From Lotus japonicus (lineage: Eukaryota > Streptophyta > Magnoliopsida > Fabales > Fabaceae), in assembly GCF_012489685.1 (NCBI RefSeq), contig NC_080042.1, forward strand, positions 35,097,158 to 35,161,157: a stretch of 64,000 nt of DNA, read 5' to 3'. Below the pieces are notes generated by a model. That model was not told where the DNA came from. It did not search any database and was given only the letters and a program-made list of their open reading frames with translations. The position numbers were made by a program, and so were the translations under genes. Shown piece after piece: positions 20,832 through 32,663 of this stretch (positions are counted from its first letter, which is position 1; every line of letters begins with the position of its first letter).

Positions 20832-22295
20832 CATGTAAGTGATGTTGTCTTATTTTTCAATTAAGATGAGTTATACTTGTATATCTATATTCTTAGCCTA
20901 TTTCAAGATTATATATCTAATTGCACTTTATTGATAGAATTTACACTTATCATTGTGAAACATTAATCTAACTTTCTAGTATTACTTGTAGGTCTCAATA
21001 TTGAGGATGGCCAGGAATGTCATATGAAGATTGTGAAGATGATATATTGTTGTACTGTGTCATTTTTACAAGACTAGTTTACTGGACAACTTCATTTCAA
21101 TCAAGACAATATTTTTAATATGTTCTTTAACTCTTGTAACTCATTCTTTATTATTTCTGGGATTCAATTTCTTGCTATGATTTCAAATTTAATTTGAAGA
21201 GTAGTGGAATTAGAGCTCTTGACAACTCCTCCTCTGGAGATATCTAATATGAGCAGAGCAACATTTTTTTCATTTTCCTTACTTTTGAATCCTACAGGTT
21301 TGGTGTTAACCGTTTAACTTTCTTATTGCATGCCACGTGATGCTATAGTTCTTGTGGCTTATAAAGTCTAACATGATGATCAAACAGCTTCATATGTTTT
21401 CTTTCATAAGCTTGAGGTAGAGTTGCCAACACAGGTTCAAAGAAGGATTCAATTCCTAATTCACTCAGCACTTCTATCATAATATGTAGTACAGCTTCAC
21501 ATATTTTTGTGGCGTACATGATGAATGCTTATATACGATTGGATTCTAGTCAATACCCATTAGTAAAGGCAAGCACAAACCAGAGAAGAAATTGACACCA
21601 GAGATTCGACCCACGGACAAGGGATAAAGAAATTGTAGACTGACAAAAGAGAGGAGCCAAAAAAACCCGAACTTGCAATGCCTTTTTTTTCATATGCCAC
21701 AAAACCTGGCAAAATCCAGATCCAGCTAAAGGATGAGGAAAGAAACGTTTTTCTTCCAGATCCAGTAAGGGAGAACACCAAATAACGTTCAGCCTAGCAG
21801 GTAGTGCATGGGTTTCTTGTTTATGGTTTGATTAGCATGGGTTTCTGGCTATTGGTGGTGGTGGTTTCCGAGGATGCGAATGAGGGCGGAGGTTTATGGT
21901 TGTTGGTGACGGTGGTTTCTCTGAGATCGAGACCAGAGAGGAGGGGCCTTGTTAATGGTGGGGCTCAACTGCTCATCATAGCATCTGAGTCATCGGCTTC
22001 GTCACCACCATACATGTTCGTCAGATCTTCGTCACCACAATCATTACTCTAAAACGCCTTTGTGGACGGCGGTGGGTTCGTCTCCACCGTTAGACACACA
22101 TGTCGTTCGTCCTCAAGTTGCATCTTGAGGTCGTTCATGTCCCCTTCAGAGACGCAACCTTGAGATGGAAGGAAAAAGAAAAATTCAAAACTTGGGAATC
22201 AACAATTAAGAAGAAGAAGAAGAAGATGGGTTCTCCGTATGATGGTTAAATTTAGATCTGAAATTGATGTTTGTGTCGTTTCCACTTCTACTTTG
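20832..22295. other. Intergenic, no gene seen
   Basis: The AT-rich tail of the FRS pseudogene is followed by mixed sequence. Short frames at 21560-21781 and 21804-22052 lack any recognisable motif. Positions 21900-22140 are GC-richer, with a GA-rich run at 22205-22225. Confidence 0.4.
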
Positions 22296-23575
22296 ACTAT
22301 GTTTGGCACACATAGCTGAAAAGCTAGCTGATAGCTGATAAGCTAAATGAAAGCTGAAAAGCTATGTAACTGGAATAAAAGTGTTTGGTAAAACTACCTG
22401 TTGAACAAGCTGAAATTGTAAAATGACATAAAAGGACATACTTGTATAATTCTTTTTATATTTAACATTACTTTATTTTCACATTAATACCTATATAATA
22501 TTAATATTAAAATTATTATAAATATTTTAATTTCACTCAAGTTATTTATCATCTTAAAAATATAATATTTTTTTTTTGAAAATGAAAGTAATATTATTAA
22601 TAATAAAGCAACCATGAGTAAAGGTTCTCAAGGCTGGGACAATGTACAAGACCCATTATCTCACAATCAAGAAAAGAAAACAACTAAGAACCACCCGTTA
22701 CCGACTTTCCCGCAAAACGGTTAAGAAAATCTAAAAGCACCAACAACAAAAAATAACATCAGCTGTAAATAACAAACAACACCAGCCAACAAACAGCAAC
22801 AAATTCGTGACAGGAACAGCAGGGAAATTTCTGACAGAAACAACAGCAATTTCGTGACAGCAACATCAGCCAAAATTAACAGCAACAGCAGCAAAAAACC
22901 AACAGCACCAGCAACAAAACAACAGCAAATACTTGACAGCAACATCAGCAACTGCAACAACATCAAACCCCCACATGCCTAGCGCTTGAGCCTCCTTAAA
23001 ACCTTTCTAGACGAAGTAAAAAGAGTACACCAAACAACTAGAGTGCCTTTGAAACACAATCCCAAAAAACCTGAAAAATTGCTCCAAACACCCTTAACCA
23101 GTTCAGCAACAAAAAGGGCCAAACGTGATACACCAAGGGATAACTAGCTGCTCCACTTTTCCCATCTAATGCCTCATGCAAGTAACCACCAGATATATGC
23201 CACCATAAATCAAATAAACCTACAATCTATATTTATTCCTCCATATACTTATCTCAGCAAAACAGCAATACCACGCAGCAAAAATCAGATTCTGCAGCTA
23301 AAATCTCCTTCGTCCATTAACACACAACAATGCTCCAACAATGACAAAAGACAAAAAGCACCATCAAAAGCTTCCTCATCCTTAATTTATCACCCATACC
23401 ACATCCATACCTGTTAAAAAACAACCAAAACGGCATCAACACACAAACACCAAGACCTTAAAAAGCCAGACATGATCTAATCCAGCATACAATATCCTTC
23501 TTTACTGATTTTTTTTTTTCTGAATAATATGAAAAAAAAATTATTTAGCAAAAAAGGGTGGAAATTTTTTTTTTT
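22296..23575 (-). repeat. Unclassified repeats, possible minus-strand LINE tail
   Basis: 22310-22370 is built from iterated AGCTGATAAGCT-like words. From 22568 a poly-T run opens about 950 bp of sequence with a CAACAGCAA-rich low-complexity zone (22740-22950), which looks like a retroposed sequence whose poly-A tail lies on the minus strand. A similar poly-T start occurs at 36152. No reverse transcriptase or endonuclease is visible. Confidence 0.3.
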
Positions 23576-24752
23576 TTAGCAAAGTGGGGTAGTTTTTTAG
23601 AAAAGGCAACGCAAGCAGTACCACGGGTCAAAAACCGTGGCCAAAAGTCATAAACTGTAAGGCCCGGATTTCAATAGGGTTATTGCTAGTATTGAGATGA
23701 ATGATAATTGTGAAAGTCTAGTGAAGAATGTGTCTTGCTTGAGTGATGATGTATGTGAAATTTATTGAATGTGATTGAGTTTGATTATGAGTGAAGGGGG
23801 ATATGTTTACTCATTTATTTTAATTCAGTTTTATTTAAATTGAATAATTAAATAATTATCACAATTAAGTATATGGAGAAAAGAAAAAAAAAAGGGGTGA
23901 ACACGTTTTGAGAGTGTGGCCGCCGGCCACTCATGTGGGGTGAGGGAGGTTTCATTTTGACTTCATTCTCCTTAATGAGTGATTAATAGAATTGATTGCT
24001 TGGTCATGGGCTTGGGCTAGGAAGAGGAAAAAAAAAGAAAAACCTAGCCTATGTGGGTGTGGAGCCGCGGGTACAAAGGGGAGAAGGGGGACGGAAATTT
24101 CATTTTCTTCTCATTCTTACAAAATAGATAGAAGGAGCAACACCTCTGATTTCCTTCACCTAAGAGCTTCAACAAGAAGAGAGAAAAAGAGCCCTTGAGA
24201 GAAAAAAGAGGGAGATCACGAGAAAGAGAGAAAAAGAGAGAGCAAGAAAGAGAGAAAGGGAGAGAGCCGCCACCTATAGAAGAAGAGCAAGGGAGGAGCA
24301 GATTTGTGAGAGGAGCAAGGAGAAGAGAGGGTGCTCATCATCTACATCAAAACATTCATCTTTCATCTCTCATTTCCAGGATTAAGAACTAAGGTGAAGG
24401 TGGTTCTAGTCAAGGGTAGAGTCTAGGCGATAACATGCTCAAAGTTTTGTGATTTTCTTGCGAAAGTTGTGATCTATGATGATCTTGAATATATGTTGCA
24501 TGAATGGATGATTTGAATCCCTTTTTGTGCAAGAACCTGATTTGTAGTTTCTATTTTGACTATGCTAAACTCCTATGCCATGATTTCATGATGAAATGTA
24601 GGAGAAAAATATGAAAAATTCATGTATGCACCAGACTTATGAAAGTAAGTTGGAGATGGATTTTTATGTTGATATGTTGATGAATAGTATGCTGGAATTT
24701 AGTATGATATATTGTTATAACATGAAAAATATGTCCTTTGGTGCTTTGTATA

Positions 24753-27700
24753 TGTAACACCCTGATTTCGGTGGCGTCACTTTAGTAACCAAAAATAAAC
24801 TTAATGCGGAAAAACGTGAATTTTTTTTTCCGATATAAACATAGACAAGACTGAAGTAAATAAAACCCAAAAGCGAAAAACAACAGAACTAATATACAAT
24901 ATATATAACAGCCCCCGTTGTAAGTAGTAACCTCGTCACGAGTAACCTCCAGTGACGGAAAGAAGAAAAGTGTAACGCCCGTAGGCAATAAGTACAATCC
25001 AAAAGGAAAGGTTAAGTGTCCGCAACACAAACCCTCAAAAAGAAGAACGAGTTAGCCCAGATGGCCTAAAACAAGACCTCCTAAGTCCAACCAACTCTCT
25101 GTGATTCCCGTAAAGAAACCACACAAAAAGCTATAGGCGGGAAACTACCCTGTCCCCAAAGAAACAAATGATGTTCAGAGCTAAGACTCTACTCCTACAC
25201 TAATCCCATCTCGAGGAGCTCACACCAGCACTAAAACCTACATGCTAGCATGATCGTCGTCCGAATTCGAAATCCAGAACGACCTAGTCTATGTACACCA
25301 TCCGTCCTCCTCTCGCGACCGCGATGCGCTCCTGTTCCAGCATCCCAACCCTAGTTCCCCCCGAAGGGTGAACCATCGTGAACTAGCCCGCCAACGACAT
25401 CTGACAAAGGGCGTAGTCCGCCAAAGCACACACAGAAGACGCGAGGGTCAACTCCAAAGAATTATGTAAATAATAGCACCGATAGATACAGATAATAGAA
25501 TAGCCACTTAGGCTTATAGCTAGAGATAACATCCTAGGGTTGCATATTCCACAATGAATGTAAACAACAATAATAGCAAATAGCATGCATCAAATAGGAT
25601 TATCACTTATCAAACACACTCAACAACTAAGTCAGTATGCATGTTGCATGAAATGATATGGCGGTTAACCCAGTTAACCAAATGCATTCCGGAAATGGAT
25701 GGACATCAAACGGATCAATCCTAGCACCAGCAACGGTGGGACCATTTCTGCCCGCGTGCCTCTTACTCCAACAACAACGGTAGTCAGATCAGCCGTAACC
25801 CGTAGGTCTGCCATTTCGGTCTGCTACAAGAGTCGTCTACAAACGCTCTTACACGGAAATCCGGGTCTTATGACCATTTTGGAATCCGACGAGGTCCGGT
25901 AATCACGCCGTGTATTAACCTCCTATGTGTGCATGAATGCAATGTGATTAGCCAAACAACGTCTCCGACCTCACTCGACACGTCGCCACGTGTTCTAGCT
26001 AACTTAATGTCTCTAAAAAGCATACCCTAAGGTAAATGTCGATTCTGCGACAAAATACAATAATCATAAAATGAGTGCAACCACTCACGATAACTCTTCG
26101 AGTCATCACTGCTCTCACGAAGTCTCACGCTTCAGTGGAGTCTCACACATTCACAAAGTCTCACGCTTCAGTGAAGTTTTATGCTTTCACGGGGTCTCAC
26201 GCCCCAGTGAATTTACACACTTGCACGAAGTATCACGCTTCAGTGAAGTTTCACGCATTCACAAGGTCTCACGCCTCAGTGAAGCTTCATGCTGTTCACG
26301 AGGTCTCACGCCTCAGTGAAGATCCATGCTTTCCACAAGGTCTCACGCCTCAGTGGAGTATCCCGCATTCACAAGGTCTCACGCCTCAGTGAAGCTCCTC
26401 GGCTCATCCCTTGGATGGCTAAACAAACTGCTCCCAGAGCACAAGAGTATCAACATACTCAAAACTTCTTAACATTCTCAACACTTGGGATCCGACGACA
26501 CTTCTCGCTTTCCAAAACTAAGATTTGCATCCAAAGCTTCCTTTCGAGTGTATTATCATTATTTGAAGATTTTGAGGTTGTTTAATGTCTTATGAGTTTT
26601 CTTTACAAAATAATATCCTTTTAGTCTTATCGCAAAAACTTATAAGTTCTCGGGATCTCCTAATCCCCAAATAACACCAGAGAATGTCTCGATCCATGAA
26701 ACACCATAACAAGGCCCGAATCTCATTCGTCCTATCAACTTTCCCCAAAAACTCAAAATAAAATCGGCATGACCTGCCCGCTATTCTCACAACTCAGAAT
26801 CACAGATATCAGCGAAAGACATAATTAAATCATCACAGTCAACCAACATGTCATATATCAATACATCTCAGAATAAACACGTAGCACTTAGCATATAAAG
26901 CATGCACCACACATCCTAGATTACCCACATAGCACATAGCATGTAAGTCAATCTCAAAAACAGTCAGTAGATGAATCATCTACATTGTCAGCCGAAGCCT
27001 CAGAAAACATTTTTCCAGTCAACCACAAACAAGTGCATAAACAGTAAATCAATGTCGAAAGCATCGACCCTAAGCATTAACTAAGGATTCAGTGAGTAGC
27101 CCTCACCTGAAGGTTCTCCAGGGTGATCTCCTAACTCCTCTTCACAAGCGAAGCCTTGTTCCTCGGGAAACTCTTCAAATGAACCTTTAAAGTAAAACCA
27201 CAGAATTCTATCAAAATCTATCGGAAACTAATCTATCAATGCTCACTAAGGTTACCCGAAGTAATACATACTCCGAGGTACGATAATCTAGCGCGAAAGG
27301 ACAAGTTTTCGAAAAAGGAATTTTCCTCCTCCCCCCTTAGGGTGCTCGGCCACTATTAGTAATTGTGGGGTTCGATTTTTCTTCGATCAAACTTGGTTCC
27401 TATGCTATCATTAGCCGTAACTAAGGGTATTCTAAACTCGGAAAAATTATCGGATCAAAAACTGTCGCAGGGGTATTTTGGTCAATATTTTTAGCTCAGA
27501 AATTCAAAACTGAAATTTCGAAAAACAAATTGGATGGGGACGTCACCAACGACGTTTATGACAACTAATCCTACTAGCGCTAAGCTAAGGCGATAGTTTT
27601 CAGCCCAAAGGACGAAGCTTTGCCCCAAAATGGGTATTTTCACCAGAATTGAAACTCGACGGTAGTTTTTCGAGAATCGGCGGAGTATTATTAGCTAAAC

Positions 27701-28066
27701 ATACTCAGGAGAACGTAGGGAAGATGTTTAGAATCAAAAATGGAATTATCAGGATAGTTTTGCAAAAACCTCAAAACTATGAGCACAGAATTACCTAGAG
27801 AAAAGCTATGGAAAAGACGATCAGAGGTAAGGATTAGCGACTATACCTCGATACCTTGAAGTAGCAACTGTCGAATCGACGATCAAGCAAGAAATGAACA
27901 AAAGCTCTTCTTCCTTCCTCTTCAATGGAGCTCGCGGGTTTGGGAGAGAAAATGGTGAAGGTTTTGCCATTTTTTCTCCTTTTCTTGCTATATATAGAGG
28001 TTGGCAAAACGCGGGAAAATGAAAGTTTCGCGAATCTGATTTTTCCGGCTTCATTCTCCGTGAAGA
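24753..28066 (-). mobile_element. Long LTR, family A, truncated
   Basis: Reads on the minus strand as the counterpart of the complete family-A LTR at 49266-53284. It shares the same end (CGGTGGCGTCACTTTAGTAACC on this strand), the same TATA region (27989-27996) and the same order of unique segments throughout. The LTR 5' end, about 650 bp, is lost at the 28067 junction together with part of the host LTR, pointing to one deletion after insertion. Confidence 0.85.
26096..26400 (-). repeat. Tandem repeat in the family-A LTR
   Basis: About eight imperfect units of roughly 37 bp built on TCTCACGCCTCAGTGAAG with TTCACAAGG linkers. The equivalent place in the other family-A copy (51509-51660) holds a different short repeat (TGTGCTGTTGGAGCAGC, three copies), so the array has turned over between copies. 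Confidence 0.85.
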
Positions 28067-28419
28067 GTTTATGGTAATAGTTCTAAGACTAAAAGGATAT
28101 TATGGTAACTCTTGATGACTTAGTCACTTGCAAGTAGTGTGATGTGACTTATGGTAATAGTTCTAAGAGTAGGCTATGGACCATGAGAACGATGGTGCCG
28201 TTAGAGACAAACAGTTACTTGCATGCGAGGGTGGTTGTGGATTGACTGTGTGTCTCCACGAGATGAGGTCGACTGCGGTCTCCTCGAGATTTATGGATTG
28301 ACTGAGTGTCTCCATGTGACTTGGGTTGACTGAGTGTCCCCTCGTGATTGTTCATCTGCGGATGATCGAGATTGGATCCATGGTGTTGAGGTGGTTGTGT
28401 GAAATGGTGAGGACGTTTG

Positions 28420-29661
28420 TGTAAGATCAAGTTTTGATTATGTAGTACAACTCTATGTTTTGATGATTACATGTTAACTATTATGTATGAACAATTATGC
28501 TACTCTAACATTGTTTTCTGAGTGTTTTAATGACAGGCTCTGACTCTAATCTAATTACACATAAATCAGAAGCACTATGCTCAAAGAGTAACCTACGCAA
28601 CGCTTTCGCACTCTCTATGTTCAATCTGAACAATAGAAAAAGCTTAAGAAGATCTGAAGATAGTTAAGCTCTGATATGGATTCAGATCACTTGAAGTTCT
28701 GTAGACCAGACGTTCTGAAGACTAGACGCTCTGAAGATCCAGAAGCTCTGAAGGTTCAGAAGCTCTGAAGGTCCAGAGGCTCTGAAGGTCCAGAAGCTAA
28801 GAAGTGAAGACTCTGAAGTCCAAGAGTAAGCTGGCTCTGAAGACCAAGTACTTCTCCTCTGAGTCCAGAAGCAGAAGTTACAAAGGTCAGAGGATCCAAG
28901 CTTCCCTCTGACTCTGATCACCAAGCTTCACAAGTTCCAACATGAAGCGTCGCTCTGATCAGAAGTCAACTAGGATAAATGTCATGTCACTATCCAAAGT
29001 ACAAAAGCAATTGTACTATCCTGACGACCTTACCTAACGTGTTCAGCCACAACAGAACGTGGAAATCCTAGATCTGCCCTCCAACGGTAGCATTCCATGC
29101 AATGTCTAAACCCTAATCCTTGGAGTATGTAAAGAGGCTGAAGATTGAAAGATGCCGCCCAAGAAACTTTGTTCAAGCTTAAGCAACATTCAAATATTCT
29201 CTTAGCAATCTTTCTTCAAACTGATTTTATTGTGTTTACTTTAGCTTTCTGAGAAGCAATTCTTTGTAAACCCAAACTCTTAAACAGTTGTTTATTTTTC
29301 CTTAAGGAGACCAAGGTTGGTTAGATCCTTGAGAAGACTAAGAGAGTGAATCTTAGTGATAGTTAAATCATTGTATTGTTAGTCACTTTGCAGGTTGCAA
29401 GTGCAGTTGTAACAAACTCTGATTAGTGGATTGCCTTCATTCTAAGAAGGAAGAAATCACCTTAACGGGTGGACTGGATTAGCTTGAGGGATTTATCAAG
29501 TGAACCAGGATAAAATCATTGTGTGCTTTCCTCAACTCTTATCTTAGCACCTTTATCTTCTGTGTTTGAAGAGATTTGTTAAAATCTCAAGTGGTAAAAG
29601 TTTTAGTTTGAAAACGCTATTCAAACCCCCCCCCCCTTTCTATCGTTTTTTCATACCTTCA
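28420..29661 (+). mobile_element. Solo Sirevirus LTR
   Basis: 1242 bp, TGTAAGATCAAG to CATACCTTCA, clearly the same family as 2290-3495 but with many substitutions and indels. The flanks are GTTTG (28415-28419) and GTTAG (29662-29666), a target duplication with one change. The uninterrupted family-B copy reads ACGTTAGTCTAAC here, showing GTTAG is ancestral. This is an older insertion that recombined to a solo LTR. Confidence 0.88.
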
Positions 29662-29804
29662 GTTAGTTTAACCAATTTAGGGTTACTAACTTGAGATATG
29701 TTACTATTTATTTTATGGCTATATGCTTGTGATTTCTGAGAGTCTTTGCATGAGAACTAACCCTCTATTATCTGCTATTTGTTTATTCTGGGGGGGTGGG
29801 GCAG

Positions 29805-30292
29805 ATGGTGCTGACGAAGAGTTCGGTGTATTCTTGGACACTGAAACTTCACGATGAAGATATTGACGGCGCCTGGGTGGTCGACTCGCGCCAGGTGTGT
29901 CGGATTTATGTCGGCAAGGCTACGATCACGGGACGCGACGCTAGAGGACTAGTCAACCAGACCCAGAGGATGGAGCATGGGAGGGTGAAGGTGCCTTTTG
30001 CACCCCCTCGTTTCTATTTTTTAATGGACGCAGGGTCGAGGACAAGTTCCGCTCAGGTATCGACGAAGAGCAAGATCCTTCGGAGGATATGGGGATCGCC
30101 TTGGGGAGGACATTGGCAGGGCCCAGTGCACTGCCAGTACCAGCTCTGGAGGCAGCTGCCGTCAAGCGGAAGGCTGAGGATCCAGTAGAGCCACAGAAGA
30201 AGATATGCGGAGGGTGGCTTGAGGATGAAGATGAAGAGGAGGAAGAGGGGTCTGAGTTACTCTACTTTACTATTGGGTTGAGTGATCGTTAG
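29805..30292 (+). pseudogene. Small acidic ORF encoded in LTR family B, frameshifted
   Basis: Starts at an ATG directly after GGGGCAG (acceptor-like). The first part reads in one frame to about 30020, with SWTLKLHDEDIDGAWVVDSR, a Y-x-G-K motif and PFAPP. The continuation is in another frame (DPSED, then KRKAEDPVEPQKK, then EDEDEEEEEG, FTIGLSDR). Order and motifs match the open ORF at 52317-52796 in family A (GSWVVD, Y-S-G-R, LPPG, DPSEE, DSDSDDD). Function unknown. It lies close to the LTR 3' end, so it would sit in the leader of the element RNA. Confidence 0.55.
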
Positions 30293-31975
30293 TTTTGGAA
30301 CTCATTTATTTTTCTTAGTTGGATTTTATTTCCCTTATTGAAAGGTTATTGTAATCGCATTTTGAGAATCATTTTAATAACTATCATATTGCGTTATGGT
30401 TTACTTTAATGTTAAGGTTACGACTATTTCTTTATTTCCGCGTGTTTTGAAAAGTAAAGTTTCAAGAGTTTTTCGGATCTTGAACGATTTGTCACTAATT
30501 AAAGATTAATAATTGAATCGACGAAAATTCTTTACGAAATTCATGACGTGTTGGTTACTGTGTGACACTCGAGAAATCGGGGCGTTACATAAACAGCCAC
30601 GGTTCTATGCATGTGTGGGCGAATCCCGGTTTCAGCAAAGGTTTCCTTACATTCACATCAATTTTTTTTTTCTCTAAAAGATTCATATAAATTATTTTAA
30701 CTGATGATGAATAAATTATTATATGTTTGTTGAATTTAATGACTTTACTATATTTCCTATGTAATAAAAAATAATGTCATATGAGTTTACTATATTCATT
30801 TGTGTTATTTATAGATATTTATTTTAAAGAACTAAAATAAATACAGGCATTTTTTTTATTTAGATATTTTCACAAAAAAAATTATACATCAGTAAAATTT
30901 CATGAGTTTATTATAGCTATTTGTGTTCTTTATTAATATTTAAATAAAGAAAAAGCCTCATATTTGTTTTTGTTCTTTAAAATAAATATCTATTTTTGTT
31001 TTTAAAAATAAATATCTTTAAAGAAAACAAATAAATACAGTAATTTCATATGAAATTATAAAAAAATTAAGAATTGTTTTTTACATAAGTTAAAATAATT
31101 TATATGAATTTTCTATTGTAAACAAACTTTAGGCAACAGTTACAGAACCGTAGCCTTTGACGAAACGTGGGTTCTACCCACATTTACAGTGAACCGTTGC
31201 CTTTACAGACTTTAAGCCAAGGTTTATTGACAGGGGCACAGTGCCCGTGGCATTTTCTCTAAAAACTACCCCGTTTGCTAAATGTAACGCCTCGATTTCT
31301 CGACGGTCACTTTAGTAACCTTTTTAAAAATTAAATATGCTGACTAAACTTTCGAAGTTCCAAAAAAAGCGAGAATATTTTTTTTTCCAAAACATGCTCT
31401 AGAAAATGCATAATAATTACACAATAATAGATATCTTTATATCCATAAATATGCATACAGATAAGTCTTCAAAAGAAAAATAAAAAGACTTCTTATGCCC
31501 GACAAGCTCATTGTGATCTCCACACTGGGTAGACCACAAAATAGCAAAACATCGGAACCTACCTTTCCCCTAAAACCAAAAGAATACAAACTCATATGAT
31601 CGTCCTACAAGCTTCAACCAACAACGGTAAGCTTTCTACTCAAAAGGCTCAAGCCTTACACAAGAATCTATTCCTCCTCTGCGGGATTTTACTCGACGGT
31701 CGAACAATCGATCTCGGATAAGATCTGCAACAGGGTTCTGACATCAGCACACGTCTAGTCAATCCCACGGACGACTCACGACACACTTCATCGAACTGTG
31801 ATACAAAGCATGGCTCATAACCTCATTATCATGGCTCCTCGTCATTGGCAGCATCACTGTGGCTCCTCCAAGGCATGGTACATGATCACGTCGTCGTCCA
31901 TCACCTGGCAGTCGCCGACCGCCCAAACACAAGCTATACATACAATGGCGTGCGAGAGTCAACTTCCAGAATATA

Positions 31976-32003
31976 TGTGTATATATATATATATATATAT
32001 AAT
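31976..32003. repeat. (TA)n microsatellite
   Basis: A TATATATA tract marks the truncated left edge of the Athila fragment. It probably reflects end processing or later slippage. Confidence 0.8.
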
Positions 32004-32654
32004 ATTAGGTCTATTTGCTAATTGGATGACAACACCCGTAGGTTTCAAAGGTCCAAGTGAAAGTGATTTAAAAATAGACATAGGCATCACATTAATTGAA
32101 GCTCCTAGATCTAGCATGGCATTTTCAAATTTAGTATCACCTATGACACAAGGAACAGAAAACGTACCTGGATCCTCACACTTTTCAGGAACATCAGAAA
32201 CAGGAGCAGGTTTACCAGCCTTACCTATGATTGCAGAAACGCTTCTCCCCATGCGAACTCTTTCATTTCCTTTCAGCTTCCTTTTCTGAGTGCATAATTC
32301 TTTCAGAAACTTTGCATATCTTGGAATTTGCTTGAGTGCATCAAGTAGAGGTATGTTCACCTCCACTTTCTTGAATATCTCCAAGATTCCCTTATCTACC
32401 TCTTCCTTCTTCTTGCTTGGCATAGCTTTCGGAGGGAATGGAAGAGGAATGGAAGGTGGTTGTACTTGGAAGGTTCTTGTGGCAGTGGTCTCTGTCTCCT
32501 TTTCAGGTTCAGGCTCTGGCTCTGGTCCATGATCTGCATCAATTTGCTTCCCCGACCGTAAGGTGATGACACTCACATTTCTTGGATTGACAACCGTCTG
32601 AGAGGGCAGCTTATCAGAATTCTGGGACTGTAGCTGGTTTATTGAAGTAGCCAT
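31990..32654 (-). pseudogene. Athila protease region, truncated
   Basis: In the same frame as the upstream gag, separated from it only by a TAG at 32664-32666. It contains SVITLRSGKQI and the aspartic protease site MLDLGASINVMP (Leu in place of the usual Ser/Thr is normal for Athila). It ends abruptly at the (TA)n tract. Confidence 0.8.
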
Positions 32655-32663
32655 CTGTCCTAT

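Larger units (their letters stand above)
23656..30589 (+). mobile_element. Solo long LTR, family B, carrying two nested insertions
   Basis: Begins TGTAAGGCCCGGATTTC and ends CGAGAAATCGGGGCGTTACA, flanked by perfect target duplications TAAAC (23651-23655 and 30590-30594). No priming site follows, so it is a solo LTR. Its own segments are 23656-24752, about 28067-28419 and 29662-30589. Between them sit a reverse family-A LTR and a Sirevirus solo LTR. About 1 kb of family-B sequence is missing at the 28067 junction compared with the copy at 53290-55632. Confidence 0.8.
23576..31282. mobile_element. TIR DNA element split by a nested LTR
   Basis: Left end TTTAGCAAAGTGGGGTAG (and on through GGCAACG) and right end, complemented, TTTAGCAAACGGGGTAG (through TGCCACG) form an imperfect inverted repeat of about 38 bp. 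Its own sequence is only 23576-23650 and 30595-31282. The rest is the family-B LTR that landed at TAAAC. Subterminal words such as CCACGG/CCGTGG recur. There is no transposase and no clear target duplication, so the superfamily is open. Confidence 0.6.
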
